From: CBDDBH01 sp965225625
Lineage (GTDB): Bacteria > Pseudomonadota > Gammaproteobacteria > JADZEE01
DNA length: 64,000 bases
Direction: 5' to 3'
Assembly (NCBI GenBank): GCA_965225625.1
Contig: CBDDBH010000031.1
Coordinates: 186,001 to 250,000, forward strand
The first letter of the stretch is position 1. Every line of letters starts with the position of its first letter. The notes under the pieces are model-generated. The model made no database searches. It was not told the DNA's origin and was given only the letters and a program-made list of their open reading frames with translations. Below are positions 45,082-54,883 of this stretch, piece after piece. Position numbers and translations under genes: made by a program.

Positions 45082-46346
45082 ATGATCTCAGCCAACGGAC
45101 AGGAAACCCTGGTGTGGCGCGGCGGCTTCAGACGCTGGCTGGCTGCGCTGGGCCCGACCGCGATGCTCGCCACGATGAGCATGGGCGCCGGCACCATCGG
45201 CAGCAATATCGCAGCCGGCGCGACCATGGGTTACCAGATCGCCTGGCTCATCGTTCTGGCGATCGCGTGGAAGGTCGTCATGCTGTACTTGATCGGCAAA
45301 ACCACCTGCATCACCCAACTGTCGGTCCTCGAACAGTACGCAAAGTACTTCCACAAAAGCATCGCGTTCGTCGCCGGGGGCCTCATGTTGCTGACGATCT
45401 ATCCGGTGATGGCTTTCACCGGGGCCGTGCTAGGGCACGCGCTGGTGTTCCTGGTTCCGGCGCTGTCGCCGTTCGCGGCGATAGTGATCTGCTTTTTCGT
45501 CATCGGCTACGTTTACGTACTGCGCGGCGGCTTCAAGTGGATATCGATGCTCTGCGCCGCCTTCGTTGCGTTCATGACGCTGATGTTCGTGGTCAATGCC
45601 TGGATCGTGGGCATGGACGTCGACAGTCTGTGGCAGGGGTTAGTCGTCCCGTCGCTGCCCGCCGGCAAGGACGGGACAATTCTGTTCGTGGGGTTGCTCG
45701 GCAGCACCATCAGCATCGTCACGATCCTGTTCGCGGGCTATTCCGTCAAGAACGCGGGCTGGACGCTGAAAGACATTCCCGTGATGACCTGGGACATCTG
45801 CGTGTTCTCCGGGGTTTTTTTCTGTGTTTTCAGCCTCGGCATCTTCATCTCCGGAACGGCCCTGCTCGGCCAGCCCATCAGCGAGCCGGTAGAGGTGGCC
45901 GCCGCCCTGGAGCCGGTTGCCGGACCGCTTGCCAAGTGGGTATTCGCGCTGGGCTATTTTACCGCCGTGTTCACGACCGTAGCGGCGGGCTGCTACCTGC
46001 CCCGGCTACATCCTAAACGATTTCTTCAAATGGAAACTGAACGGCGATCTGCACAAGGACAACAGGTTCAAGCTCGTCTCGATCGTTTCGCTGGGGAGCA
46101 TCCTGCTGGCGCCCCTGGTTTCTCACCTGTTCCCGACGATCATGCTGATCGTGTTCGCCAACGCGCTGTTCATCCTCAGCACCCCGTTCGTTATTCTATT
46201 CAGCCTCATACTGGGACTGCGCAGGGACGTCATGGGGCGAACATCGGATCGGCTGGCCGGTCGCGGTCCTGGTAGCTGGCCTGCTGGGGTTTTCGAGCTG
46301 GAGCGTCTATGTGTTCGTGGCCCGCGTGATGGTCACGTTGGTCTAA
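45082..46346 (+). pseudogene. Nramp-like metal ion transporter, frameshifted
   Basis: The first 312 codons encode an Nramp/SLC11-like permease with about nine helices (LGPTAMLATMSMGAGTIGSN, LSVLEQYAKYFHK, VVPSLPAGKDGTILFVGLLG). Near 46005 the frame breaks; the next frame continues GYILNDFFKWKLNGDLHKDN and further helices, and a second shift near 46240 leads to VAVLVAGLLGFSSWSVYVFV and a stop at 46344. The canonical DPG motif of helix 1 is replaced by MGAG, so it was a divergent relative even before decay. Confidence 0.82.
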
Positions 46347-46387
46347 ACTCGCCCGAGGCTTGCGGTGCGTCTAACGAGAGTGGTCCG

Positions 46388-46519
46388 ATGATCACTGTGG
46401 GCGGTCTGATTTTCAACGGTGCCACACTCGGTGGTATGTTGCATGCTTACGCGCTTCATTCGGGCGCGGAAGTGTGGCGCGCAGCGCTTCCAGCGCCAGG
46501 AATCGCGGCACCGTGGTGA
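46388..46519 (+). pseudogene. PQQ-dependent dehydrogenase fragment
   Basis: ITVGGLIFNGATLGGMLHAY, then ALHSGAEVWRAALPAPG, is one beta-propeller blade with the tryptophan-docking motif of quinoprotein dehydrogenases (GLIFxGATxDxxLRAYDxxTGxELW). A frameshift near 46513 would be needed to continue (VVTYALERSDE). The remainder of the gene is absent. Confidence 0.65.
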
Positions 46520-46540
46520 CCTACGCTTTGGAGCGATCCG

Positions 46541-48748
46541 ATGAAGATCATCGCCTACACTGATCCTATGACGGCGCAGGCTGGCGACGATGTCGCTGTG
46601 AAAGTCAGCGCTCGCGATGATTACCGCGCGGAATTGGTTCGTCTTTCGCACGGTGATCGCAACTGCGACGGACCGGGTTTCAAGGCGGTGCGCGTCGAAT
46701 CCGCAGCCGACGGCAGTTACCCGGGGAGCATCCAACCGATCCATACGGGCTCGTGTGTCGTCGTAGCACCGGCGGAATCTTTGCAGTTCGGCGGTCCATT
46801 TACCCTGGCGGCCTGGATCTGTTCGATGACGCCGGCGGCCGGCGTTCAGGGCGTGCTTACCAATTGGGACGCGGCGCACAGCACAGGTTACGCACTGGTG
46901 ATCGACGCGGATGGTGGTGTCGCGCTGCGTGTAGGCGGCGGCGAAAACGTCGACGGTGTCGCGACGGGCGTCGCGTTACGCGCCGGGCAGTGGTATTTCG
47001 TCGCCGGCGTATTCGACGGTCACGCCCTGCGGGTGTTGCAGCAGCCCGACTCCAACTGGCCGCACGAGGCGACGGGGGCAGATCGCCGCGTTGATATCGG
47101 CGGCCCGCCGGCGCCGGCGGACGTACAGTTTGTCATCGCCGGGTATCCCGACTATGCACCGGGCGCAACCGTGCAACAGGTGTTCAACGGCCGTATCGAA
47201 GCCCCGGTCGCCTACGCAAGCGCGCTGGGTGACGACGAACTGGCGGCGTTGCGCACGCAAGGCCACAGGGCGGTCGCCGCCGCACCGGTGGCGGCCTGGG
47301 ATTTCGCGCGCGACTTCGCCACCGACATCGTGACGGATACTACGCACAATGCACTGCACGGCCGGACCGTCAATGCACCGACACGTGCGTTGCTGGGGCA
47401 CCGCTGGGATCGCGAAGAGGTTAATTTTGCGCATGCGCCCGCTCAATACAGCGCCATTCACTTCCACGACGACGACCTGGAGGACGCCGGCTGGCAAACG
47501 TGCTTCGATTTCACGATTCCGGAAACGCTGGCGAGTGGCGTCTATGCATTCCATCTGAGTGCGGGCGATACCGATGACTACATACCTTTTTTTGTGCGGC
47601 CGCCGAGCGGCCGGGCGACCGCACCCGTTGCGTTGCTGATCCCGACTTTGAGTTACCTGGCCTATGCCAACGAGGACTTTCGACCAAGCGATCTCGACCT
47701 CGCGCCCCACCAGCACGCCGACATCAGCCGCGAGCGCTATGACTTCGTCCGTGCCAACCGGCTGCTCAGCCTCTACAGCCGTCACGCTGATGGCAGCGGT
47801 GTGTGCTACGCGTCGCGACTGCGGCCGATTCCGGATCTGCGGCCCGACCACCGGCACGGCTCTATCGCCTGCCCGCACAATTTGGGAGCAGATCTCTATT
47901 TTGTCGACTGGATGGAGGCGAAGGGCATCGACCACGACATCATTACCGACGAAGCGCTTTATGCAGAAGGCGTAGCCCTCCTCAGTCAATACAAGGTGAT
48001 CATGACGGGGTCGCATCCCGAGTACTGGTCCGTGGAGATGCTCGATGCACTTGAGGCGTACCTCGATGCGGGCGGGCACCTCATGTACCTCGGCGGTAAC
48101 GGCCTGTACTGGGTGACGTCGTTTGCACCCGGCAGGCCGCACCTCATCGAAGTCCGCCGCGGCGAAGGGGTACGTTCCTGGGAGGCCGCGCCCGGAGAGC
48201 TTTACCACAGTACGACGGGACAGCGCGGCGGTTTGTGGCGATCGCGTGACCGCGCACCGCAGCGGCTCACGGGCGTCGGCTTCACTGCGCAGGGCTTCGA
48301 CTTCTGCCGGCCCTACCGGCGCAACGAGGCAGGTTTCGACCCGCGCGCCGCCTTTATCTTCGAAGGTATCGGCGACGCGGAGTTGATCGGTGACTTTCCG
48401 TCGCTGGTGCTGGAGCGCGGCGCGGCCGGCTTCGAGATTGATCGCGCTGATGGCGCGCTCGGCACGCCGCCGCATGCGCTGGTCGTGGCGTCCTCGTTTG
48501 GTCATTCGAATGCCTATCAATTGACGGTCGAGGAGGTGCGCGCCAGCAACTCGAAGCAAGGCGGACGGGTGGAACCGCGGGTCCGCGCCGACATGGTGTT
48601 CTTCGAGACGCCCAACAACGGCGCAGTCTTCTCCGTAGGCTCTATCGCCTGGGGCGGCTCGCTGTCGTACAACGATTACGACAACAACGTCTCTAGGGTT
48701 ACGCAGAACGTGCTGCGTCGTTTCGTCTCCGACGCGCCGTTCGCATAA
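46541..48748 (+). CDS. N,N-dimethylformamidase-like large subunit
   Basis: This 735-residue cytosolic protein matches the large (beta) subunit of dimethylformamidase (about 760 residues). The N-terminal MKIIAYTDPMTAQAGDDVAV is a beta domain, a LamG-like lectin fold follows (residues 70-250, FTLAAWICSM, WYFVAGVFDGH), and the catalytic region contains LLIPTLSYLAYANEDF, DIITDEALYAEGV and GSHPEYWSVEMLDALEAYL. The iron site in the known enzyme uses two Tyr and one Glu; the conserved Tyr in SYLAYAN and Glu in HPEYWS are candidates. The usual small subunit gene is not adjacent, so activity and substrate are uncertain. Confidence 0.82.
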   Translation: MKIIAYTDPMTAQAGDDVAVKVSARDDYRAELVRLSHGDRNCDGPGFKAVRVESAADGSYPGSIQPIHTGSCVVVAPAESLQFGGPFTLAAWICSMTPAAGVQGVLTNWDAAHSTGYALVIDADGGVALRVGGGENVDGVATGVALRAGQWYFVAGVFDGHALRVLQQPDSNWPHEATGADRRVDIGGPPAPADVQFVIAGYPDYAPGATVQQVFNGRIEAPVAYASALGDDELAALRTQGHRAVAAAPVAAWDFARDFATDIVTDTTHNALHGRTVNAPTRALLGHRWDREEVNFAHAPAQYSAIHFHDDDLEDAGWQTCFDFTIPETLASGVYAFHLSAGDTDDYIPFFVRPPSGRATAPVALLIPTLSYLAYANEDFRPSDLDLAPHQHADISRERYDFVRANRLLSLYSRHADGSGVCYASRLRPIPDLRPDHRHGSIACPHNLGADLYFVDWMEAKGIDHDIITDEALYAEGVALLSQYKVIMTGSHPEYWSVEMLDALEAYLDAGGHLMYLGGNGLYWVTSFAPGRPHLIEVRRGEGVRSWEAAPGELYHSTTGQRGGLWRSRDRAPQRLTGVGFTAQGFDFCRPYRRNEAGFDPRAAFIFEGIGDAELIGDFPSLVLERGAAGFEIDRADGALGTPPHALVVASSFGHSNAYQLTVEEVRASNSKQGGRVEPRVRADMVFFETPNNGAVFSVGSIAWGGSLSYNDYDNNVSRVTQNVLRRFVSDAPFA

Positions 48749-48793
48749 AGCACATGCCGAGTCCCCGTGTCACGCGATTCGCATCAGTGCGCA

Positions 48794-49851
48794 TCAACGC
48801 ATCGGATAGCCAGTGAGCAGTCCGCCCTGCGTCCACAGGCCATTCACGCCGCGGTCCGTGCCGATCTGCCCGAAATACCTGAACCACACGTCGTGGTAGT
48901 TGCCGACCAGCCGGATGACGTCGTAGGCCCATGCCGCGGACAAACCTAGATTGGCGCCCAAGTTGTCGGTGACTCCGAGCAGCCGCTGCACTTCCGGGTG
49001 TTTGGAATCGGCGCGCATCGCCTCGACGTTGGCTTGGGTGACGCCGAGTTCTTCGGCCCGGATCCGTACATTCAACGCCCACGCGACGATGTCGCGCCAG
49101 CGCGGATCGCCCTGGCGCACCACCGGCGAGAAACGGCTCCTTGGAGATCAGCGCGTTCAGGATCAAATGCCGGGAGGGATCCTGGAATCCCGCCAGCCAC
49201 ATCGCGAGCACCGAGCGATCCGTTGTGTAGGCATCGCAGCGGTGCAGCTGATACGCGTAAATGCCGCGCTCGGCATCGGTGAAGGTCACGCTTTTGTAAC
49301 GCAAACCGTGAGCGTTGAAGTAGTCGGCCAGATTCAACTCGCTGGTGGTGCCCTGGGAGACGCAGATCGTCGCCCCGTCGAGATCGGCGATACGGTTGAT
49401 GCCGAGCCCGCGGTGCACGAGAAACCCCTGGCCGTCGTAGAAATAAACACCCGCGAAGTCGAGACCGAGCGACGTGTCCCGGGTGTAGGTCCAGGTTGAG
49501 CCACCGGCGAACAAGTCTACCGAGCCGGCGACCACGCTAGTGAATGCCGTGTGGGGGGGTCAAAGGTATGTACTCCACGCTGATCCGGCCGAATACGGCG
49601 GCCGCAACCGACTTGCAATTGTCGATGTCAAAGCCGGTGCGCACGCCCGCATCGTCCATCATGCTGAACGGCGGCGCGTGGCTGGTTATGCCACACAACA
49701 GCACGCCACGTTTACGCACCTCGCCCAGAGTGTCCGCCGCAGCAGGCCCCATGCAGGCGATAACGATGGCTAGCGTACCAAGGCAACGCGCGATCCTGTG
49801 CCTACGTTTACGCAGCAGCCGCGGCAACGCAAACATGTAGTTGGCGATCAT
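48794..49851 (-). pseudogene. Amino-acid ABC transporter binding protein (AapJ-like), frameshifted
   Basis: The start MIANYMFALPRLLRKRRHRI leads to a signal peptide ending GPAAADTLGEVRKRG. Then GVLLCGITSHAPPFSMMDDA begins the solute-binding domain, and the product ends DRGVNGLWTQGGLLTGYPMR. A run of seven Gs (49553-49559, plus strand), one too many, breaks the frame after EYIPLTP. A second one-base insertion near 49130 breaks SKEPF/SPVVRQGDPRW. No permease or ATPase genes remain nearby. Confidence 0.85.
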
Positions 49852-49856
49852 TAGGG

Positions 49857-50360
49857 CTAGAGGAACACGCTGATGTTGCGCGCACTGAGCACCGTTTCGT
49901 CCAGCAGCACGGTGCGCTTTGCGATCCTGAGCGCGCCGTCCACTCGCCGCAGTACGTCGGCGCGCTCGCCCACGTACAGGTCCTGCTCCGTCTCCAGCCT
50001 GCTGCGGTAGCAGATGAAGTTGCAACGCGCATCGATCTCGCCACCACCGTTCGGCCGGACGCGCACGTTGGTGACGAGGTGGCGCGTCCGCGATGGGGGT
50101 ATCTCTGCCCAGGCGGTGCCGGTGCGCAGCTTATCCACCCGCATTTGCAGCGTGCGCTTGCTCTCGTCCATGTAGGCCATCTCGCCGGGCTTGGCGAATT
50201 CGTCGGCGAGCTCGCCAGTGGTCGTGGTCTGGCGGGCGGGGATCCAGTAGCGTGCGTCGTCGGTGAACAGGTCCACCCAGTCATCAAAACGCCGGTCGTC
50301 GAGCAGCTCGGCCTCCAGATAGTAGAGTTCCTCGACTTCACCGCGCAGGTTCGATGCCAT
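49857..50360 (-). CDS. Aromatic ring-hydroxylating dioxygenase, beta subunit
   Basis: This 167-residue structural subunit has the cone-fold pattern of the NTF2-like beta subunits (ELYYLEAELLDDRRFDDWVD, LFTDDARYWIP, RTRHLVTNVRV, ERADVLRRVDG, AKRTVLLDETVL). It packs with the alpha subunit as an alpha3beta3 hexamer. It lies 13 bases after the alpha gene on the same strand and is clearly its partner. Intact. Confidence 0.92.
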   Translation of the reverse strand: MASNLRGEVEELYYLEAELLDDRRFDDWVDLFTDDARYWIPARQTTTTGELADEFAKPGEMAYMDESKRTLQMRVDKLRTGTAWAEIPPSRTRHLVTNVRVRPNGGGEIDARCNFICYRSRLETEQDLYVGERADVLRRVDGALRIAKRTVLLDETVLSARNISVFL

Positions 50361-50373
50361 CCTACGTACCCTC

Positions 50374-51672
50374 TCAATTGCGTGTGGGCACGTCCGCCCA
50401 ACGCTCCGCGGCCATCAAATCGGCCCAGCGCCGGTACATGTCGCGCTGGTTACCGTCGCTGTACACGTGGCCGAGCCGACCCTTTAGCTCGTCGTTCTGC
50501 TGGTAGTGACCGATCCCCATCTGGTAGTTCAGTGGGACACGCCGCGCGACCGCCCCCAGGCCTGATCGCGTAACCTGGATCCAGTTGTCGGCGTCATCCT
50601 GCTCCCACGTGCCGGCGGGCCCCTGGCGGTACATGTTCTCCAGTGCCACCTGGCGCTTCACCTCCGGGGGTGCAGCCGCATCCACCAGAGTGTAGTCCCG
50701 CACTTCGATCCGGCACGGGCCGCGCGGGTGCCAGACGTGCATGGAACCGAAGTTGACCTGGAAGGAGAAGTTTGGGAAGACGGTGGCGTGGATGCCGATG
50801 AATCGGCTGGCGCGCGACCCGAGGCGCTCGGCCGTCTCGGCGGCCACCTCCTTGTGGTAGGCGTCGAGCACCGGGTTCAGCCCCTGCAGCATGAACACTT
50901 CGGCGGCGTTGGTATCGTCCGGCGCCTCGCGGATGCCGATGCCATGGCCGTTGCCGGGTGAGGCCTGGTAGGCGCCCTTCCATTGCTGTGAAACACCCCC
51001 CGTCCATCCTACGCGTAGCGCAGAGCCGTGGGTGACGAAGCCATGGTACATGTCGCCGACGAAGTTCTCGGCCGCGACCTTCCAGTTGCAGTCCACCGTC
51101 CAGCGCCGGACCTTACCGACGACCTCGGTTCCGCCCTCGCGCCGATCCAACATCAAGTCCATGTACCACGCCATGTCCCCCAGGTACTCCAGCAGTGGGG
51201 GCGCCTCCGGATCGAAGGTGGCAAACACCAGGCCCTTGTACACATCCAGCTGCGCCACCGGCACCAAGCCCCACTGGCCGGGGTCCAGATCATTGAAGTA
51301 ACCGTCCTCCATATGGGGCACTGAGACGAGCTTACCGGCGCTGTCGAAAACCCAGCCGTGATAGCTGCAGGTGAAGGTGGCTTTGGTGCCGCTGTCGGCG
51401 GTGCAAACGCGGTTGCCGCGATGCCGGCAGACGTTCAGGTAGGCGCCCAGCCTTCCGTCGCCGTCACGCACCAGGATAACCGGGTCCTCGCCCATGTAGG
51501 TGGTGATGAAATCGTGGTGGTTGGGCACCTCGGACTCGTGGCCGAGCAGCAGCCAGCATCGCGCGAAGACGCGCTCCAACTCCAGCTTGTAGAGCTCTTC
51601 ATCGACGAAGATGCGTCGGTCGATGAGCCCGCGCTCGACATCAACCAGCCCGCCGATATCGATACTTGTCAT
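50374..51672 (-). CDS. Aromatic ring-hydroxylating dioxygenase, alpha subunit
   Basis: This 432-residue catalytic subunit has its Rieske ligands in CRHRGNRVC and CSYHGW (C-x-H...C-x2-H), and the mononuclear iron site in ENFVGDMYHGFVTH (D-x2-H-x4-H). With the beta subunit it would add O2 to an aromatic ring to give a cis-dihydrodiol; the substrate range is not readable, but biphenyl/benzoate-type enzymes have this length. Ferredoxin and reductase genes are not found in the window. It is divergent from the extradiol dioxygenase gene. Confidence 0.93.
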   Translation of the reverse strand: MTSIDIGGLVDVERGLIDRRIFVDEELYKLELERVFARCWLLLGHESEVPNHHDFITTYMGEDPVILVRDGDGRLGAYLNVCRHRGNRVCTADSGTKATFTCSYHGWVFDSAGKLVSVPHMEDGYFNDLDPGQWGLVPVAQLDVYKGLVFATFDPEAPPLLEYLGDMAWYMDLMLDRREGGTEVVGKVRRWTVDCNWKVAAENFVGDMYHGFVTHGSALRVGWTGGVSQQWKGAYQASPGNGHGIGIREAPDDTNAAEVFMLQGLNPVLDAYHKEVAAETAERLGSRASRFIGIHATVFPNFSFQVNFGSMHVWHPRGPCRIEVRDYTLVDAAAPPEVKRQVALENMYRQGPAGTWEQDDADNWIQVTRSGLGAVARRVPLNYQMGIGHYQQNDELKGRLGHVYSDGNQRDMYRRWADLMAAERWADVPTRN

Positions 51673-51751
51673 AGCAGCACTCTGGTGGTCGTGAGCGTGT
51701 TATAGCGCCTCACCGACGAACTGTAAACCCTGGACACCGCCCGGCGACGGG

Positions 51752-51791
51752 TAGGAAAATCGAACCGATGAGTTACGGATAGGAAAATCGA
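51752..51791. promoter_or_regulatory. Direct repeats TAGGAAAATCGA in the divergent promoter region
   Basis: TAGGAAAATCGA occurs at 51752-51763 and again at 51780-51791, 28 bases apart (between two and three helical turns), in the 213-base gap between the divergent dioxygenase genes. The spacing and position fit an operator for a regulator of the aromatic cluster. Confidence 0.5.
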
Positions 51792-51885
51792 TCTGAATCG
51801 ACCGGCTTACTGCCCGTGTTGAACGGTCTCGTGTTGCGGCCCGGCTCGATGTAGGATCGGCTAACTTCGCAGGGGGAAATGCACG

Positions 51886-52771
51886 ATGGGCGTAACGCAA
51901 CTCGGTTATCTCGGCCTCGACGTGAGGGATCCTACACCATGGCAGACCATCCTGGTCGACGTGACTGGGCATGCAGATGCGTGAATCATCGGATGCGACT
52001 TACCTGCGCGTCGATGATCGTCACCACCGCCTCGTACTGCACGCCGGCGCGCGCAACGGCACGGCCTACGTCGGCTGGGAAGTCGCCGATGCCGCTGCGA
52101 TGGACTCGGTGGCGGGCCGCCTCGAAGCTGCGGGGGTGGAGGTCGAGCGGGGCAGCGATGCGGACTGTGACCGACGCTACGTCGAGGGGCTGATCAGGTT
52201 CACGGATCTCAACGGCATACGGATGGAGATCTTCCACGAGGCCGCGACGGACGACACGTCTTTCAGCCCCTTGCGCGAGACCGGGGGATTCGTGACCGAT
52301 GAGCTCGGCCTCGGCCACATCGTCTGCGCCAGCCGCGATCCGCAGGCGTCGGTTGACTTCTATAGCAATAATCTCGGTTTCCGCCTGACGGACACGATCG
52401 AGGTGGGTCCCATGTGGCTCGCTTTCCTGCGCTGCAACCCGCGCCATCACAGCCTCGGCTTCGGCAGCGAACGCCCGGGCGGCACGAAGGCCGGAAACCT
52501 GTCGCACCTGATGGTGGAGTCGCGGACGCTCGACGACGTGGGGCTGGCCTGGGACCTGTGCCGGGAGAAGGAGATCCCGCTGTGGATGTCGCTGGGTAAG
52601 CACTCCAACGATCACATGATCTCGTTTTATCTCATCACGCCTTCCGGCTTCGCCATCGAGTACGGCTACGGCGGGCGCGCGATCGACGACGCCACCTGGC
52701 AGGTCGACCACCTCGACACATCGTCGATCTGGGGTCACCAGAAGATGAATCCGAAACCGCCGGGGGATTGA
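51886..52771 (+). pseudogene. Extradiol ring-cleavage dioxygenase (BphC-like), one frameshift
   Basis: MGVTQLGYLGLDVRDPTPWQ starts behind an AGGGGGAA ribosome site; after ILVDVTG one extra base near 51970 throws the frame into a stop (TGA at 51982). The other frame continues MRESSDATYLRVDDRHHRLV to the normal end. The C-terminal domain keeps the iron ligands: His in LGLGHIVCAS, His in NLSHLMVES and Glu in FAIEYGYGG. It would cleave a 2,3-dihydroxybiaryl next to the hydroxyls. A restart at 51971 would lack the first beta-alpha-beta unit. Confidence 0.85.
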
Positions 52772-52805
52772 TTAGTGGAGATTGATTAGTCCTTCAATCA
52801 TGCGG

Positions 52806-53639
52806 TCAGGACGTGCCGAAGCCGTCGAGGGTAAAGAAGGCGCTGGTGACGGCGACGAATTCCTCGGGTCGCTCGATCATCACCCAGTGTCCGCAGTGGG
52901 GCAGGATGAATCCCCAGGAGTTCTCCAGCAATTCGAGGTACCGGTAATTGCGGGCCAGCACCGCGATTTTGTCCTCCTTGCCCCCGACCACCAGCGTCGG
53001 CGTCCGCACTTTCGCCACATCGTCTTGCGGATAGGTCAGGCCACTCTTCTTGGTTTCCTTGCCGATTGCTCCGAGCGCCATACGCGTGTCGGGTTGCAGG
53101 GTTAATTCGTAGCGGTACTCGAGCAGATCTTCGTCGATCCGGTAGTGCGGTCCGGTCAGGATCTCCATCAGCCGGCGCATCCCGTCCCGGGTGAAGTCGT
53201 AACCACTCAGGGCCTGCATGACACTGCTGTCCGGGTTGGCGATGGCGATCCCGGCGCTGCCCATCAGCACCATCCTGTTCAGCAGGTCTGGACGGTTCAT
53301 TGCGATCCCGAGCGAAGCTGCACCGCCCATCGAGTTGCCGATGATGTGCACCGGGTCGTCGCTCACGGCTTCGATGAACGCCGTCATGTGGACATTGCGG
53401 TTGCGCTGCGAGTATTCGTAACCCTCGGGATCGGGTTTCTCGGTCTTGCCGAACCCGACCATGTCGACGGCTAGCACCCGGAAATCGTTCGCGTACCGGG
53501 GTATGCACGTCCGCCAGTTGCCCCAGGCGTCGGCACCGGCGCCCCCGCCGTGCACCAGGACCAGGGTCGGGCCGTCACCGGCTTCGAGATAATGCGTGCG
53601 CAAGCCCGCCGCCTCGATGAATTTGCTGTCGAATTCCAT
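52806..53639 (-). CDS. Alpha/beta hydrolase, meta-cleavage product (C-C bond) hydrolase type
   Basis: This 277-residue enzyme has the BphD-like layout: oxyanion region VHGGGAGADAWGNW, nucleophile Ser in GNSMGGAAS, acid Asp in GGKEDKIA and catalytic His in CGHWVMIERPEEF. It would hydrolyse the ring-cleavage product made by the extradiol dioxygenase. It is intact, and convergent with the dioxygenase remnant with a 34-base gap. Confidence 0.9.
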   Translation of the reverse strand: MEFDSKFIEAAGLRTHYLEAGDGPTLVLVHGGGAGADAWGNWRTCIPRYANDFRVLAVDMVGFGKTEKPDPEGYEYSQRNRNVHMTAFIEAVSDDPVHIIGNSMGGAASLGIAMNRPDLLNRMVLMGSAGIAIANPDSSVMQALSGYDFTRDGMRRLMEILTGPHYRIDEDLLEYRYELTLQPDTRMALGAIGKETKKSGLTYPQDDVAKVRTPTLVVGGKEDKIAVLARNYRYLELLENSWGFILPHCGHWVMIERPEEFVAVTSAFFTLDGFGTS

Positions 53640-53897
53640 TGGTCCTCACCCCCTTGCTGTTTTCATGCCGTCAAAACCGGGTTACTAGTACTTGTCCCGC
53701 GCCGGCAGGCGCCTGGTGTTTTCCGATCAATACCTGGTCTTCGATCACGCCGCAACCATATTGCGACACCTTTGCCCCTTCGTAAAAGAGAAATTGCTCG
53801 AAGCTTACATCTACGTTCCTGTGCCCTTTTGTTCGGCGCGATCGTTCAGCGGTCGTTCTCTTCGCTTGGCAGTCCGGATGCGATACTGTGTTGCGGC

Positions 53898-54496
53898 ATG
53901 ATAGCGGACGTTCACGCCCATGTGATATCAGAAAGCCTGCTGGCCCGGTTTGCACGCAACCGTGATTTCGGATTCGAAGACGCAGGCTGTTGCTGTTCAT
54001 GCACCCAAACGATGCTGAGCACCTCGGACGGTGGCAGGACTTTACGCTGAATACAGTGCTCGCCTGGCCGAACGAAACTACGCTGGCGGTTGCCCGTTTG
54101 ATATTCAGCGGTGTCTTCGAGCGTTATCCCGGAATCCAGTTAGTACTGGCGCGCGGTGGCGGCAACTTGGCGTTCATGAAGGGTCGCATCGACCTCGGTT
54201 TTCATGCGCCGGAATACGAACATAATCCCGACTGCCATACCTATATCAAGCGTCCTCCTGGCGAGTATTTCGAGCGCCTGTTTTTTGATACGGCGGTGGG
54301 AGGGCGCGATCAACTGCACTTCCTCATTGAGGTCGTTACCGCCGAGCGAGTACTGTTTGGTTCGGACGATCCCTTCGAGATCGCCGACGCCGGTGGCGTC
54401 ATGGCCCTGCCCGTGATCGAGAGCAGGTAAGCGGATGAGGTCCGGATGATCAGCGGCGGCAACCTCCAGCGGATCATTGAGCAGGCAATCCTTTAG
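53898..54496 (+). pseudogene. ACMSD-like amidohydrolase, internally deleted
   Basis: MIADVHAHVISESLLARFAR is the metal-binding start (HxH in DVHAHV). After about 30 codons the frame changes and most of the TIM barrel is missing. The sequence resumes near codon 200 as NDAEHLGRWQDFTLNTVLAW, PGIQLVLARGGGNLAFMKGR and RVLFGSDDPFEIAD. A last frameshift separates the C-terminus ISGGNLQRIIEQAIL, ending at TAG 54494. It belonged to the amidohydrolase 2 family that decarboxylates or hydrolyses aromatic-degradation intermediates. Confidence 0.8.
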
Positions 54497-54883
54497 CAAT
54501 CCTCCGGGCCGGCAGCAGGCCACGCCAAATGAGTCCTGCAAATAATAGACAAAAGTGAGACACGCAATGTGCGATAACACGCGCGCGATCGTAACGTGAT
54601 GAGTTCGATGAGCGGAAGGCGCTCCCTAGGGGAGTGGAAACCCCTGTTTTCGGCGTGACAGTGCGCTAAACACGATTAACGCCGGTTAACCTCGGTAGAC
54701 TCCGGGCACCGTGGCCACGACCCACCGTGGGGTGCGCTGCGAGGGCTGCCATGTTGAGCATCTGGTCGCCTTTAGCGGCAAAAAGCGCGGCTTTTGCCCG
54801 ATTGCGTGGGTGGTCCGTTTTACATGCATAGCTGCGAACGGACGTAACGGCGACGTACGATGCACACGCCCTAACGGCGCCCG
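54497..54883. other. Intergenic stretch, nothing recognised
   Basis: I see no gene, tRNA, or clear repeat here. Confidence 0.5.

Noticed and set aside
46976..48559. Minus-strand ORF of 527 codons opposite the dimethylformamidase-like gene
   Set aside because: Long antisense frames are expected in GC-rich genes; the product is Arg/Val/His-rich without any domain.
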